A DNA stretch of 64,000 nucleotides from Sphingomonas sp. KR3-1 (GCF_040049295.1 NZ_JBDZDQ010000001.1:1116001-1180000), one strand, 5' to 3'. Numbered from the stretch's first letter, positions 27,480 through 36,875 are shown. Made by a program: numbers and translations. Notes: generated by a model not told the origin, from the letters alone.

Positions 27480-28592
27480 TCAGTAGACCACCACGCTGCG
27501 GATGCTCTCGCCGGCATGCATCAGGTCGAAGCCCTTGTTGATCTCGTCGAGCGTCAGCACGTGCGTGATCATCGGGTCGATCTCGATCTTGCCGTTCATG
27601 TACCAGTCGACGATCTTGGGCACGTCGGTACGGCCCTTGGCGCCGCCGAATGCAGTGCCGCGCCAGTTGCGCCCGGTGACGAGCTGGAACGGGCGCGTGC
27701 TGATCTCCTTGCCCGCCTCGGCCACGCCGATGATGATGCTGGTGCCCCAGCCGCGGTGGCAGGCCTCGAGCGCGGTGCGCATAACCTCGGTGTTGCCGGT
27801 GCAATCGAAGGTATAGTCGGCGCCGCCATCGGTGAGTGCGAGGATCTCGGCGATGGTCTGCTCGCGCGACTTGCCGCGGCCGTCGATGAAGTCGGTCATG
27901 CCGAAGCGGCGGCCCCATTCCTCGCGGTCCGGGTTGATGTCGACGCCGATGATCTTGTTGGCGCCGGCCATCTTGGCGCCCTGGAGCACGTTGAGACCGA
28001 TGCCGCCCAGCCCGAACACGACGATGTTGTCGCCGACCTGGACCTTGGCGGTGTTGACCACCGCGCCGACGCCGGTGGTGACGCCGCAGCCGATATAGCA
28101 GCTGGTCTGGAACGGCGCGTCCTCGCGGATCTTCGCCACGGCGATTTCGGGCAGCACGGTGAAGTTCGAGAAGGTCGAGCAGCCCATGTAATGGAAGATC
28201 GTCTGCCCCTTGTAGCTGAACCGCGACGTGCCGTCCGGCATCAGCCCCTTGCCCTGGGTGGCGCGGATCGCGGTGCACAAATTGGTCTTGCCGCTGAGGC
28301 ACGACTTACACTGGCGGCATTCGGGGGTGTAGAGCGGGATGACATGGTCGCCCGGCTTCACGCTGGTGACGCCCGGGCCGACCTCGCGGACCACGCCAGC
28401 GCCTTCATGACCGAGCACGCTCGGGAAGATGCCTTCCGAATCGAAGCCGTCGAGCGTGTAGGCATCGGTGTGGCAGATACCGGTCGCCATGATCTCGACC
28501 AGCACTTCGCCGGCCTTGGGGCCTTCGAGGTCGAGCTCGACGATCTCGAGCGGCTGCTTCGCTTCGAAGGCGACGGCGGCGCGGGTCTTCAT
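27480..28592 (-). CDS. adhC: S-(hydroxymethyl)glutathione dehydrogenase (class III alcohol dehydrogenase)
   Basis: This NAD-dependent zinc enzyme oxidises the formaldehyde-glutathione adduct to S-formylglutathione. The product is 370 residues. Catalytic zinc ligands are in [23 protein letters not shown] and TSCYIGCGV. The structural zinc loop is [15 protein letters not shown], and the coenzyme fold contains [16 protein letters not shown]. Class III hallmarks such as [20 protein letters not shown] are present. It leads the operon adhC-VOC-cupin-purU-fghA-FAD reductase and carries the same function as frmA. Confidence 0.95.
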   Translation of the reverse strand: MKTRAAVAFEAKQPLEIVELDLEGPKAGEVLVEIMATGICHTDAYTLDGFDSEGIFPSVLGHEGAGVVREVGPGVTSVKPGDHVIPLYTPECRQCKSCLSGKTNLCTAIRATQGKGLMPDGTSRFSYKGQTIFHYMGCSTFSNFTVLPEIAVAKIREDAPFQTSCYIGCGVTTGVGAVVNTAKVQVGDNIVVFGLGGIGLNVLQGAKMAGANKIIGVDINPDREEWGRRFGMTDFIDGRGKSREQTIAEILALTDGGADYTFDCTGNTEVMRTALEACHRGWGTSIIIGVAEAGKEISTRPFQLVTGRNWRGTAFGGAKGRTDVPKIVDWYMNGKIEIDPMITHVLTLDEINKGFDLMHAGESIRSVVVY

Positions 28593-28657
28593 GGTGCTTG
28601 CTCCTTGTTCGCCGGCGTGATCGTGGAAACGCCGCCGAGTTGCAAGGCATCAAGCCA

Positions 28658-29305
28658 TCAGCGCAGGCGCCGATCCGCGGGGCGATGGAGCGTGAGGAAG
28701 ACGCCTCCCCACCAGGCGATGCCGGCAAGGGCAGCGAATTCGAGGAACAGGCGCGAGAAGCCCGAGGCGAAGGCGAGCCCCGCAAAGACGAGCCCCGCGA
28801 GCTGCACCCAGGCGGGCAGGCTCCCCGCCGCCCGCGCCTCGCGCACGGTCAAGCTCGCCCAGAGCGCGACGCCGGCATGGCCGAGCAGCGTCAACATGGC
28901 GACAAGATCGCCGCGCGGCGAGACTCGGCCCTGGCCGAGCAAGGCAGCCGCCTCGATGGAGAAATGCGACGCGACGGCCAGGCACAGGACCCCGGCGACG
29001 CCGGCGACGAGCGCCAGCTTCCGCCCCGGGCGGGACGGTCCGATCGGAGCAGCAAGCGTGAGCATCGCGAGCAGCAGCGCGCCAGCGAACACGCTGCGAA
29101 CGATCTCGCCGGCGAGCAGCAGGCCCCAATAGGCCTGGGCGCTGACGAACGTGCCCCTTGCGATCGCCGCGAACGGATCGGCGGCGCCGGCCAGATCGTG
29201 CGCGAGGTCGCCGAGTATGATCAGCGCGACGGTGAGCAGCAGGCTGAGCAGCGCCGCCACCGTGCCGAAAGGTCTTCCGCTCTCGCCGATGAAGGATCGC
29301 TGCAC
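28658..29305 (-). CDS. Integral membrane protein, possibly DUF4386-like
   Basis: The product is 215 residues from GTG 29305, with AAGGA eight bases upstream. About six membrane helices are visible, including VAALLSLLLTVALIILGDLA, AYWGLLLAGEIVRSVFAGAL, LALVAGVAGVLCLAVASHF and LAGLVFAGLAFASGFSRLFL. The N-terminal charged MQRSFIGESGRP and the spacing recall DUF4386 proteins, but I am not certain. A 22-bp dyad at 29321-29342 lies just upstream and may be its operator. Confidence 0.65.
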   Translation of the reverse strand: MQRSFIGESGRPFGTVAALLSLLLTVALIILGDLAHDLAGAADPFAAIARGTFVSAQAYWGLLLAGEIVRSVFAGALLLAMLTLAAPIGPSRPGRKLALVAGVAGVLCLAVASHFSIEAAALLGQGRVSPRGDLVAMLTLLGHAGVALWASLTVREARAAGSLPAWVQLAGLVFAGLAFASGFSRLFLEFAALAGIAWWGGVFLTLHRPADRRLR

Positions 29306-29320
29306 GGGGGTGAATCCTTT

Positions 29321-29342
29321 GTGTATTGCTCAAATAATACAC
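29321..29342. promoter_or_regulatory. Inverted repeat upstream of the membrane-protein gene, candidate TetR-type operator
   Basis: GTGTATT, 8 bases (GCTCAAAT), then AATACAC: a perfect 7-bp dyad in an AT-rich stretch that stands out from its surroundings. It begins 16 bp upstream of the GTG at 29305. Length and spacing suit a TetR- or GntR-class repressor, but no such gene is adjacent. Confidence 0.45.
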
Positions 29343-29387
29343 TAGATATCCCGGCCCGACAAGCATGGTTGCGCGTCCCATCCTGCA

Positions 29388-29468
29388 GTTCCCCGGCGAA
29401 AGCCGCGGCTCATGGTCAAAAGGGATACGGCATAGAAACCCTGGCCTCCGGCTTTCGCCGGGGAGCAA
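29388..29468. repeat. R1 palindromic repeat, inverted pair with spacer
   Basis: The left copy is TTCCCCGGCGAAAGCCGCGG, with one mismatch in the stem. The spacer contains GGGATACGGCATAGAAACCC, and the right copy is CTCCGGCTTTCGCCGGGGAG. It is a sister of the copy at 16224, and it occupies the space where the bioF promoter would be expected. Confidence 0.75.
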
Positions 29469-29491
29469 GACTGGCCTATGGGCGCAGCGTG

Positions 29492-30610
29492 ATGGATTGT
29501 TTCGAAGCCCAGCGCCGCGACCTCGCCGATCTTGCTGCCCGCTCGCGCGCCCGCCGGCTGGCGGTGCGAACCGGCCGCGATTTCGCCTCCAACGACTATC
29601 TCGCGCTGGCCGGCGATCCCGCGCTGGCGGCGGCGGTACGCGCCGCGATCGACGCGGGGGTGCCGATCGGGTCGGGCGGGTCGCGGCTGCTGCGCGGCAA
29701 CCACGCGGCGCACGAGCGACTGGAGGCAGCGGCGGCGCGCTTCTTCGGCGCCGAGAGCGCGCTCTATTTCTCGACCGGCTATGCGGCCAATGCCGCGCTG
29801 CTTTCCACCCTGCCCCAGCGCGGCGACCTGATCGTCCATGACGCGCTCGTCCATGCCAGCGCACACGAGGGCATTCGGCTGGGCCGCGCCGAGGCGCGGG
29901 CGGCAGCGCACAACGACCCCGATGCGTTCGAGGACGTCATCGCCGCGTGGCGCGCAGCGAGCGGCACGGGCCGCGTGTGGATCGCCGTGGAGAGCCTCTA
30001 TTCGATGGACGGCGACCGCGCGCCGCTGGACGCGCTGGCGGCGATCGCCGATCGGCACGACGCAGTGCTGATCGTCGACGAGGCGCATGCCACCGGCGTG
30101 TTCGGCCCGGAAGGGCGCGGACTGGCCGCGGGGCTGGCGGGACGCGAGAACCTGATCACGCTGCACACCTGCGGCAAGGCACTGGGCTGCGAAGGTGCGC
30201 TGCTCTGCGGCCCTGCGGTGGTGCGCGATTTCCTGGTCAATCGCGGTCGCGCCTTCATCTTCTCGACCGCGCCCTCGCCGCTGATGGCGGCGGCGGTGGA
30301 GGCTGCACTCGGGCTGATCACCGCGCCGGGCCGGCGCGAGCGGCTGCACGCACTGATCGCCCAGGCCGAGGCGCTGCTCGCGCCGGCGGGCGTGCAGGCG
30401 ACGGGCTCGCAGATCGTGCCGCTGGTGCTCGGCGAGGACGCGCGGACAATGGCGGTGGCCGCGGCATTGCAGGATCGCGGCTTCGACGTGCGCGGCATCC
30501 GCCCGCCAACCGTGCCCGTGGGTACCTCCCGTCTGCGCATCTCGCTGACGCTCAACGTGACCGAGGGCGATGTCGCCGCGCTCGCCGATGCGCTGGGGAG
30601 CCTCGCATGA
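29492..30610 (+). CDS. bioF: 8-amino-7-oxononanoate synthase
   Basis: BioF condenses pimeloyl-ACP (or -CoA) with alanine, the first step of biotin ring assembly. The product is 372 residues from ATG 29492; GTG 29489 is adjacent and in frame. The substrate site [20 protein letters not shown] and the PLP lysine K229 in [12 protein letters not shown] separate it from hemA. No BioR-like TTATCTATAA site is visible upstream, where an R1 repeat sits. The stop overlaps bioD. Confidence 0.93.
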   Translation: MDCFEAQRRDLADLAARSRARRLAVRTGRDFASNDYLALAGDPALAAAVRAAIDAGVPIGSGGSRLLRGNHAAHERLEAAAARFFGAESALYFSTGYAANAALLSTLPQRGDLIVHDALVHASAHEGIRLGRAEARAAAHNDPDAFEDVIAAWRAASGTGRVWIAVESLYSMDGDRAPLDALAAIADRHDAVLIVDEAHATGVFGPEGRGLAAGLAGRENLITLHTCGKALGCEGALLCGPAVVRDFLVNRGRAFIFSTAPSPLMAAAVEAALGLITAPGRRERLHALIAQAEALLAPAGVQATGSQIVPLVLGEDARTMAVAAALQDRGFDVRGIRPPTVPVGTSRLRISLTLNVTEGDVAALADALGSLA

Positions 30611-31233
30611 GGATCGTCGTCACCGGGACCGACACCGATATTGGCAAGACCGTGTTCGCCGCCGGCCTCGCCGGGGCGCTGGGCGCGAGCTACTGGAAGC
30701 CGATCCAGAGCGGGCTGGATGGCGGCAGCGATGCCGAACGGGTGGCGGCGCTGTCGGGCGCGGCGGTGCTGTCCGAGGCCTATCGGCTGACCACCCCCTG
30801 CTCGCCGCACCGCGCCGCCGAGATCGATGGCGTGACGATCGACCCCGACCGGTTGATGCCGCCGCCGATCGACCCCTTCGTGGTCGATCCGCTGGTGATC
30901 GAGGGTGCCGGCGGCGCGCTGGTGCCGGTGACGCGCGAACTGCTCTACGCCGACCTGTTCGCGCGCTGGCGCTTCCCGACCGTGCTGGTCGCGCGGACCA
31001 GCCTGGGCACGATCAACCACAGCCTGCTCTCGATCGAGGCGCTGCGCGCGCGCAGCGTCCCGATCCTCGGCATCGCGTTTGTCGGCGAGGCCAACGAGGA
31101 CAGCGAGGCGACCATCGCCGCCATCGGCAAGGTCCGCCGATTGGGGCGGCTGCCGATCCTCGACCCGCTCGACCGCGCCACGCTTTCCGCTGCCTTCGCC
31201 AAGGCCTTCGACATCACGGACTTCGCTGCATGA
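30607..31233 (+). CDS. bioD: Dethiobiotin synthetase
   Basis: BioD closes the ureido ring of dethiobiotin from diaminopelargonate, CO2 and ATP. The product is 208 residues. P-loop GTDTDIGKT is at residues 7-15, and YWKPIQSGL and [11 protein letters not shown] are the other family motifs. It overlaps bioF and bioA by 4 nt on both sides, so the three are probably translated as a coupled unit in the order F-D-A. Confidence 0.94.
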   Translation: MRIVVTGTDTDIGKTVFAAGLAGALGASYWKPIQSGLDGGSDAERVAALSGAAVLSEAYRLTTPCSPHRAAEIDGVTIDPDRLMPPPIDPFVVDPLVIEGAGGALVPVTRELLYADLFARWRFPTVLVARTSLGTINHSLLSIEALRARSVPILGIAFVGEANEDSEATIAAIGKVRRLGRLPILDPLDRATLSAAFAKAFDITDFAA

Positions 31234-32504
31234 CCTCGCCCGTCTGGCACCCCTTCACCCAGCATGGCCTGGGCGAGCCGATCCCCGAGGTCGTGCGCAC
31301 CGAGGGCGCGGCGCTGCACGCGCGCGACGGGCGGCGCTTCGTCGATGCGATCTCGTCCTGGTGGGTGACGACGCACGGCCATTGCCACCCGCGGATCATG
31401 TCGGCGATCGCCGAGCAGGCCGCGCAGATGGACCAGATCATCTTCGCCGGCTGGACGCATGAGCCGGCCGAGACGCTGGCGCGCGAACTGGTGCGGATCA
31501 TGCCGGACGAACTCCGCCACGTCTTCTATTCGGACAGCGGCTCGACCAGCGTCGAAGTGGCGCTCAAGATGGCGCTCGGCTTCTGGGACAATCGCGGCGA
31601 GCCCCGCCACCGCATCGTGGTGATGGAGCATGGCTATCATGGCGACACGATCGGCGGCATGTCGGTCGGCGCGCGCGGGGTGTTCAACCGGCCCTACCAG
31701 CCGCTGCTGTTCGACGTGGCGACGATCCCCTTCCCCGAGCCCGGCCGGAGCCAGGCGACGCTCGACGCGCTCGAGGCGCAGTGCCGCGCGAAGCCCGCCG
31801 CATTGCTGGTCGAGCCGCTGGCGCTGGGCGCGGGCGGCATGAAATTCTATTCGGCCAGCCTGCTCGCCGAGATGCGCAAGATCTGCGCGGCGCACGGCGT
31901 GCTGTTCATTGCCGACGAAGTGATGACCGGCTGGGGGCGCACCGGCACGCTGCTCGCCTGCGAGCGGGCGGGCGTGGTGCCCGATATTCTCTGCCTGTCC
32001 AAGGGCCTGACCGGCGGCGCGGTGCCACTCGCGGTGACGATGGCGACGGCGCCGATCTTCGACGCGCACCGCTCCGACGACCGCGCGCGGATGTTCTTCC
32101 ACTCGTCGAGCTACACCGCCAACCCGATCGCCTGCGCTGCCGCCAACGCCAATCTGGCGATCTGGCGCGAGGAACCGGTGCTCGACCGCATCGCCGATCT
32201 CGGCGACCGCCAGCAAGACCGGCTCGACCGGCTCGCCGCCCACCCGCTGATCCGCAACCCGCGCCGGCTCGGCACGGTCGTCGCCGCGGAAATGGGGGCG
32301 AGCGAATCGGTCTATCTCAATGCAATGGGCCCGCGGCTGAAGGCCTTCGCGCACGAACGCGGCGTGCTGCTGCGGCCGCTGGGCAACACGCTGTACGTGA
32401 TGCCGCCCTATTGCATCGAGGATGCGGATCTAGATGCAGTCTACGCTGCGATCACCGACTTCCTGGAGCGGGAGCCCCGCATGGGGGATTTGTTCGCGAT
32501 CTAG
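31230..32504 (+). CDS. bioA: Adenosylmethionine-8-amino-7-oxononanoate aminotransferase
   Basis: BioA uses SAM as amino donor to convert 8-amino-7-oxononanoate to 7,8-diaminopelargonate. The product is 424 residues. WHPFTQHG opens the chain, the substrate region is [17 protein letters not shown] contacts are [15 protein letters not shown] and [14 protein letters not shown], and the Schiff-base lysine is K258 in CLSKGLTGG. The metabolic order is F-A-D-B while the gene order is F-D-A; bioB is not in the window. Confidence 0.95.
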   Translation: MTSPVWHPFTQHGLGEPIPEVVRTEGAALHARDGRRFVDAISSWWVTTHGHCHPRIMSAIAEQAAQMDQIIFAGWTHEPAETLARELVRIMPDELRHVFYSDSGSTSVEVALKMALGFWDNRGEPRHRIVVMEHGYHGDTIGGMSVGARGVFNRPYQPLLFDVATIPFPEPGRSQATLDALEAQCRAKPAALLVEPLALGAGGMKFYSASLLAEMRKICAAHGVLFIADEVMTGWGRTGTLLACERAGVVPDILCLSKGLTGGAVPLAVTMATAPIFDAHRSDDRARMFFHSSSYTANPIACAAANANLAIWREEPVLDRIADLGDRQQDRLDRLAAHPLIRNPRRLGTVVAAEMGASESVYLNAMGPRLKAFAHERGVLLRPLGNTLYVMPPYCIEDADLDAVYAAITDFLEREPRMGDLFAI

Positions 32505-32511
32505 AAGCGAA

Positions 32512-32586
<75 letters not shown>

Positions 32587-32632
32587 ACTCGCTCGAACGG
32601 TCCGGCAGCGCCGGGTCCCAAGCGGGAGGCGC

Positions 32633-32661
32633 CTATGTGCTTGGGTAGGACCGATTGTCAA
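32633..32661 (-). promoter_or_regulatory. Sigma-70-type promoter of tRNA-Thr
   Basis: On the minus strand a perfect -35 TTGACA (32661-32656) is followed after 17 bp by ACATAG (32638-32633) as -10. This would start the transcript near 32626, about 40 nt before the tRNA. The -35 match and spacing are good, while the -10 is weak. Confidence 0.55.
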
Positions 32662-32690
32662 CCCGCGGGGAAGCGGTTTATCGCAGGAAT

Positions 32691-32834
32691 ATGAGCGATG
32701 CGGAAAAACAGGCCCGGCTGGCCGAGGCGCTGCGGGCCAATCTGAGGAAGCGCAAGGCGCAGGCCCGCGAGCAGGCCGCGCCCCCCGAATCAGCCCCGGT
32801 TCAGAGCGATCCGAACCAGAGCGAGACGCCCTGA
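32691..32834 (+). CDS. Small Ala/Arg-rich protein (47 residues)
   Basis: ATG 32691 with GCAGGAAT just before it. The product starts MSDAEKQARLAEALRANLRK and ends in an acidic, Pro/Gln-rich tail. In other sphingomonads I recall a protein with this opening beside murA, but murA is not here. It should be soluble and helical. Its 3' end overlaps the opposite small gene at 32801-32917. Coding is supported by the ribosome-binding site and by the family recollection only. Confidence 0.6.
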   Translation: MSDAEKQARLAEALRANLRKRKAQAREQAAPPESAPVQSDPNQSETP

Positions 32835-32917
32835 GCCGTATCATAGGCGTTGCGCACGATGGCGTGCGGCCCCTGAAGGTACATCGCCATGGCGACCGCG
32901 CCGGCCATGAACCACAT
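32801..32917 (-). CDS. Putative microprotein coupled to aminopeptidase P (38 residues)
   Basis: The ATG at 32917 shares bases with the pepP stop (TGATG), so translation could re-initiate there; an in-frame ATG at 32950 inside pepP would add 11 residues. The product, MWFMAGAVAMAMYLQGPHAI onward and ending GVSLWFGSL, has one short hydrophobic segment. It overlaps the 3' end of the plus-strand 47-residue gene by 34 bp. No homologue is known to me; the stop-start overlap is the main support. Confidence 0.42.
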   Translation of the reverse strand: MWFMAGAVAMAMYLQGPHAIVRNAYDTAQGVSLWFGSL

Positions 32918-34713
32918 CACCCGAGAGCTGCGCACTTCGCTTCTAACCATTTCAACTCGTCCCCGCCCATCTGCGGTCCCAAAATCCGCAGAACTTCAGC
33001 ATGATAGCCATTAAGCCAGGCGCGTTCCTGCTCGGTTAGCAGAGATGGTAAAATTAGCGTTCGCTCAATCGGCGCGAAGGTCAGCGTCTCGAAGCCGAGC
33101 ATTTGTTGTTCCGCACCCGAAATCAAATGCTTGGTGACCAGCACCAGGTTCTCGATCCGGATGCCGAATTCCTGCGCTTTATAGTAACCGGGCTCGTTCG
33201 ACAGGAACATGCCCTCGCGCAGCGGCTCGAGGCTCTGGCCGCCGGGATAATAAGGCTGAGCGATGCGCTGCGGCCCCTCGTGCACCGACAGATACGAACC
33301 GACGCCGTGGCCGGTGCCATGGCCATAGTCGAGGCCGACTTCCCAGAGCGGGCGGCGCGCGAAGCTGTCGAGCTGGGCGCCGGTGGTGCCGTCGGGGAAG
33401 ATCGCGGTGGCGATGGCGATATGGCCCTTGAGGACGCGGGTGAAGCGGTCCTTCATCTCCTCCGAGGCCTCGCCCACCGGCATCACGCGGGTCACGTCGG
33501 TGGTGCCGTCCGCGTACTGGCCGCCCGAATCGACCAGATAGAGCTGGCCGACCTCGATCGGCAGGCTCGATTCGTCGGTGACCTTGTAGTGCGGGATCGC
33601 GCCGTTGGGGCCGGTGGCGGAGATGGTGTCGAAGCTCAGATCCTTGAGCACGCCGGTCTGGTCGCGGAACTCGCGCAGCTTGTCGGCGGCGGACATCTCG
33701 GTGAGGCCGCCCTGGGGTGCGGTCTCCTCGAACCACTTCAGGAAGCGGCTGAGCGCGGCGCCGTCGCGGGCCTGCGCGGCCTTCTGCCCGGCGATCTCGG
33801 CGGGGTTCTTGATCGCCTTGGCGAGGATCACCGGATCGCGCAGCGCGAGCACCTTGGCGCCGCCAGCATCGAGCGCGTCGAAGATCGCCGAGACCGCGCT
33901 GCCCGGATCGGCAGCGACGCGCTTGCCGGCAAAGCCCTGGAGCGCCGGGGCGAAGGCAGTGCGGTCATGGATGCGGATGGCGTTGCCGAGATGCTGGCGG
34001 ACTTCGTCGGTCACCTTTTCGGGCGCGACGAAGAAATCGGCAGTGCCATCGGCGTTGACCACCGCATAGGCGAGCGCGACCGGCGTGTGCGACACGTCGG
34101 TGCCGCGGATATTGAACGCCCAGGCGATCGAATCGAGCGCGGAGAGCACGACCGCGTCGGCCTTGCGCTCGGCCAGCCAGTCGGCGATCTCGGCGCGCTT
34201 GGCGGGGGAGGATTTGCCGGCGAGATCGTCGGCCTGCACCGCAAGCGTCGCGGCGCTCGGTGCGGGCTTGTCGGGCCAGACCGCATCGATCGGGTTGGTG
34301 TTCACCGCGACCAGCTCGGCGCCCTTCTCGGCCAGCGCCTTGCGCGCTTCCTCGACCCAGGCGCGGGTGTGCAGCCAGGGATCATAGCCGATGCGGCCGC
34401 CGTCGGGCGCGTGCGTGCCGAGCCAAGAGGCGACGCTGGTCGCCGGCACGCCGACATATTCCCAGTCGTCGCCCGAGACCTGCTGGCGGACCTGGATGGT
34501 GTAGCGCCCATCGGTGAAGATCGCCGCTTCCTGCGGCAGCACCACCGCGGTACCGGCCGAGCCCTGGAAGCCGGTGAGCCAGGCAAGGCGCTGGGCATAG
34601 GCGCCGACATATTCGGACATATGCTCATCGGTGAGCGGCACGACGAACCCGTCGAGTCGGTCGCGCTTCAGCTGCTCGCGAAGGGCGCGGAGACGGTCGG
34701 CATAGCTGGACAT
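32917..34713 (-). CDS. pepP: Xaa-Pro aminopeptidase (M24B, aminopeptidase P)
   Basis: The enzyme removes an N-terminal residue from peptides with proline in position 2. The product is 598 residues: two creatinase-like N-terminal domains (opening SYADRLRALREQLKRDRLDG, with VPLTDEHMSEYVGAYAQRL), then the M24 pita-bread domain and a C-terminal extension, the long three-domain form also found in eukaryotic APP1. Metal ligands are two Asp in LVDSGGQYADGTTDVTR, His in GTGHGVGSYLSVHEGP, Glu in SNEPGYYKAQEFGIRIENL and Glu in FAPIERTLI. The protein has no signal peptide and should be cytoplasmic. Confidence 0.93.
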   Translation of the reverse strand: MSSYADRLRALREQLKRDRLDGFVVPLTDEHMSEYVGAYAQRLAWLTGFQGSAGTAVVLPQEAAIFTDGRYTIQVRQQVSGDDWEYVGVPATSVASWLGTHAPDGGRIGYDPWLHTRAWVEEARKALAEKGAELVAVNTNPIDAVWPDKPAPSAATLAVQADDLAGKSSPAKRAEIADWLAERKADAVVLSALDSIAWAFNIRGTDVSHTPVALAYAVVNADGTADFFVAPEKVTDEVRQHLGNAIRIHDRTAFAPALQGFAGKRVAADPGSAVSAIFDALDAGGAKVLALRDPVILAKAIKNPAEIAGQKAAQARDGAALSRFLKWFEETAPQGGLTEMSAADKLREFRDQTGVLKDLSFDTISATGPNGAIPHYKVTDESSLPIEVGQLYLVDSGGQYADGTTDVTRVMPVGEASEEMKDRFTRVLKGHIAIATAIFPDGTTGAQLDSFARRPLWEVGLDYGHGTGHGVGSYLSVHEGPQRIAQPYYPGGQSLEPLREGMFLSNEPGYYKAQEFGIRIENLVLVTKHLISGAEQQMLGFETLTFAPIERTLILPSLLTEQERAWLNGYHAEVLRILGPQMGGDELKWLEAKCAALG

Positions 34714-34863
34714 GGTCGATCCTCAAGACTGCTTGGGAGGCGGCGGCAGGCGCGCGCCTCATCCGATCCCAGCCCTATAGACCCGGTGATGGGGCGAGGG
34801 ACAGGGGGTGCCTTTCGCCGCGCCACGAACTAGGCTCGACCACGATCGACAGGGGGAAATATC

Positions 34864-35385
34864 ATGCGCATCGCCATTCCGATTGCCGCACTCACGCTGG
34901 TCGCCGCCGCGCCCGCCGCCGACGCGCCGGTGCTGAACATCGCCCGCGGCCAGACCGTCACCGTGCAGATCGCAGGCAGCGGCTTTACTGCGGCCGCCCC
35001 GATCCAGGCCGAGGTCGCGCCGTTCGAAGCTGCCGCGGTCAACACGCTGTGGCAGACCGGAAAGTACAAGGTCGGCTCGGTCGGTACCGGTGCAGGCCAT
35101 GACGGCGTGCCCGAGACTCCGCCGATCGCCCCCGACCGGATCAAGCTCAAGATGGTCGAATATCCCGCCGGGCAGACGATGCTCGCGGTGGAGAACGGCT
35201 ATGCGCAGAGCTTCGTCTACCGCGCGGTCATGCACCGCGGCGGCGGCGCGCAGCCGACGACGGTGTGCCTGGTCATGCCCGGCAAGCGCACGATGGAACA
35301 TTGGCCATTCAAGATCGACCGGCTCGAATTGCGCGATCTCCATCTGGTCGACTGGAAACGCGGCGACGCGATGCCGTGCCAATGA
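34864..35385 (+). CDS. Secreted protein of unknown function
   Basis: The product is 173 residues with a short signal peptide (MRIAIPIAALTLVAAAPAAD). The mature part is mainly beta: VLNIARGQTVTVQIAGSGFT, then MVEYPAGQTMLAVENGYAQS and FVYRAVMHRGGGAQPTTVCL, and ends MPCQ. Two cysteines (VCLVMPGK and MPCQ) may form a disulfide. The family is unknown to me. Its stop overlaps the next start (ATGA), so it is probably made together with the D-amino-acid lyase. Confidence 0.72.
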   Translation: MRIAIPIAALTLVAAAPAADAPVLNIARGQTVTVQIAGSGFTAAAPIQAEVAPFEAAAVNTLWQTGKYKVGSVGTGAGHDGVPETPPIAPDRIKLKMVEYPAGQTMLAVENGYAQSFVYRAVMHRGGGAQPTTVCLVMPGKRTMEHWPFKIDRLELRDLHLVDWKRGDAMPCQ

Positions 35386-36443
35386 GCTTTCCGTTCCCCC
35401 GCGCCGACCTGCCGACGCCCGCGCTGCTGCTCGACGTGGCGGCGATGGACCGCAATATCGCGGCGATGGCGGCGTTCGCGAAGGCGCGCGGCCTGGCGCT
35501 CCGCCCGCATGCCAAGACGCACAAGAGCGCCGAAATCGCGCTGCGGCAGGTCGCTGCGGGCGCGGCGGGGATATGCTGCGCCAAGCTGGGCGAGGCCGAG
35601 GCGCTGGCGGCGTGCGGAGTGGGCGACATCCACCTGACCTCGCCGGTGGTGACGCCCGGCGGGATCGCGCGGTTGAAGGCTCTGGCGGGCATGATCCGGC
35701 TGTCGGTGGTGGCGGACCATCCCGCGCCTGTGGCGGCGCTGGCGGGCAGCGGCGTGCGCGTGTTCGTCGATGTCGATCCGGGCGTGCACCGCACCGGGGT
35801 GACCTCGCCCGAGGCCGCTGTGGCACTGGCACGGGCGATTGCCGCGGCGGGGCTGACGCTGGGCGGCGTGCAATTCTATTGCGGCTCCGAACAGCACATC
35901 GCGACGCTTGCGGACCGCCGCGCGGCGATTACGGGCAAGACCGCGTATCTGCGCACCGTGCTGGCAGCGCTGGCGGCGGCCGGGATCGATGTTCCGGTGG
36001 TGACGGGCGCGGGCACCGGCACCTTTGCGATCGATGCCGAACTGGGCGTGCTGAGCGAGCTGCAGGTGGGCAGCTACATCTTCCTCGACCGCGAATATCG
36101 CGATTGCGAACTGGCCGGGCCAAGCTTCGAACAGGCGCTGTGGGTGGATTCCACCGTGATCAGCGCGAACACGCCCGGCATGGTGACGATCGATGCGGGA
36201 TTGAAGTCTTTCGCCACCGATGCCGGGGTGCCCATTACCGCGTCAGGCACCGCGCGCTTCGCCTTCATGGGCGACGAGCAGGGTGCGCTGATCGGCGAGC
36301 AGCTGCCGGGCCTGGCGGACCGCGTGACGCTGGTTCCGCCGCACTGCGACCCGACCGTGAATCTCTATGATTGCTATTGGCTGGTGGAGGGCGACGCGAT
36401 CACCGGCAGCTGGCCGGTGACCGCGCGCGGACGCTCTACCTAG
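35382..36443 (+). CDS. DSD1-family PLP enzyme (D-threonine aldolase / D-serine dehydratase-like)
   Basis: The product is 353 residues from ATG 35382. The fold is alanine-racemase-like: DLPTPALLLDVAAMDRNIAA, then LRPHAKTHKSAEIALRQ, whose lysine (AKTHK) binds PLP, and a C-terminal D-serine-dehydratase-like domain with the metal pair His-Cys in VPPHCDPTVNLYDCYWLVEG. Members cleave D-threonine, dehydrate D-serine or act on 3-hydroxy-D-aspartate; the sequence alone does not decide which. It overlaps the preceding secreted-protein gene. Confidence 0.85.
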   Translation: MSFPFPRADLPTPALLLDVAAMDRNIAAMAAFAKARGLALRPHAKTHKSAEIALRQVAAGAAGICCAKLGEAEALAACGVGDIHLTSPVVTPGGIARLKALAGMIRLSVVADHPAPVAALAGSGVRVFVDVDPGVHRTGVTSPEAAVALARAIAAAGLTLGGVQFYCGSEQHIATLADRRAAITGKTAYLRTVLAALAAAGIDVPVVTGAGTGTFAIDAELGVLSELQVGSYIFLDREYRDCELAGPSFEQALWVDSTVISANTPGMVTIDAGLKSFATDAGVPITASGTARFAFMGDEQGALIGEQLPGLADRVTLVPPHCDPTVNLYDCYWLVEGDAITGSWPVTARGRST

Positions 36444-36754
36444 CGGCGGACGTAGTAGCAGCGGTGCTTCGCGCTCACGCTGCGATCGATCGCCCGGCCG
36501 CCGAGTGCGCCGCCGACACCACCGACCGCGGCGCCAAGCAGGCCGTGGCCGATGATCGCGGGGCCGGCGAGCACGCCGACCGCCGCACCGCCGATCAGGC
36601 CGGCATTACCGGGCGAGTGGCGGCACTTCTTGTAATAGGCCCGCGACTTGTAGCTCTTGCCCTTGTAGTGGCTCTGCGCCTGCGCCGCCGGAATCTCGAA
36701 CGCGACGGGCATGGCCAGCGAGAGAGCGGCAACCGCCGCAATCATCTTACGCAT
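36440..36754 (-). CDS. Small secreted glycine-zipper protein
   Basis: The product is 104 residues from ATG 36754 behind GGAAGGGAAACAGTC. A signal peptide (RKMIAAVAALSLAMPVAFEI) is followed by a Lys/Tyr-rich basic stretch (SHYKGKSYKSRAYYKKCRHS), then a glycine-zipper segment (GLIGGAAVGVLAGPAIIGHG, LLGAAVGGVGGALGGRAID) that may insert in a membrane, and ends HRCYYVRR. Glycine-zipper 2TM proteins of the envelope have this plan. The stop overlaps the end of the DSD1 gene. Confidence 0.75.
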   Translation of the reverse strand: MRKMIAAVAALSLAMPVAFEIPAAQAQSHYKGKSYKSRAYYKKCRHSPGNAGLIGGAAVGVLAGPAIIGHGLLGAAVGGVGGALGGRAIDRSVSAKHRCYYVRR

Positions 36755-36875
36755 GACTGTTTCCCTTCCTTGAATGCAACACGGGTTAAACCTGCATCCC
36801 CCGACAGGGTTGCATGAACCTAAAACAACATCGCGTTCATGGGATCGTTCGGCGGGCACCGGGCATTTGATCGAC

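Noticed and set aside
29343..29491. BioR operator upstream of bioF
   Set aside because: No TTATCTATAA-like sequence; the space is filled by an R1 repeat.
28598..29491. N-terminal extension of bioF reaching back 298 codons
   Set aside because: The extension is antisense to the membrane-protein gene and passes through an R1 repeat; BioF is complete from 29492.
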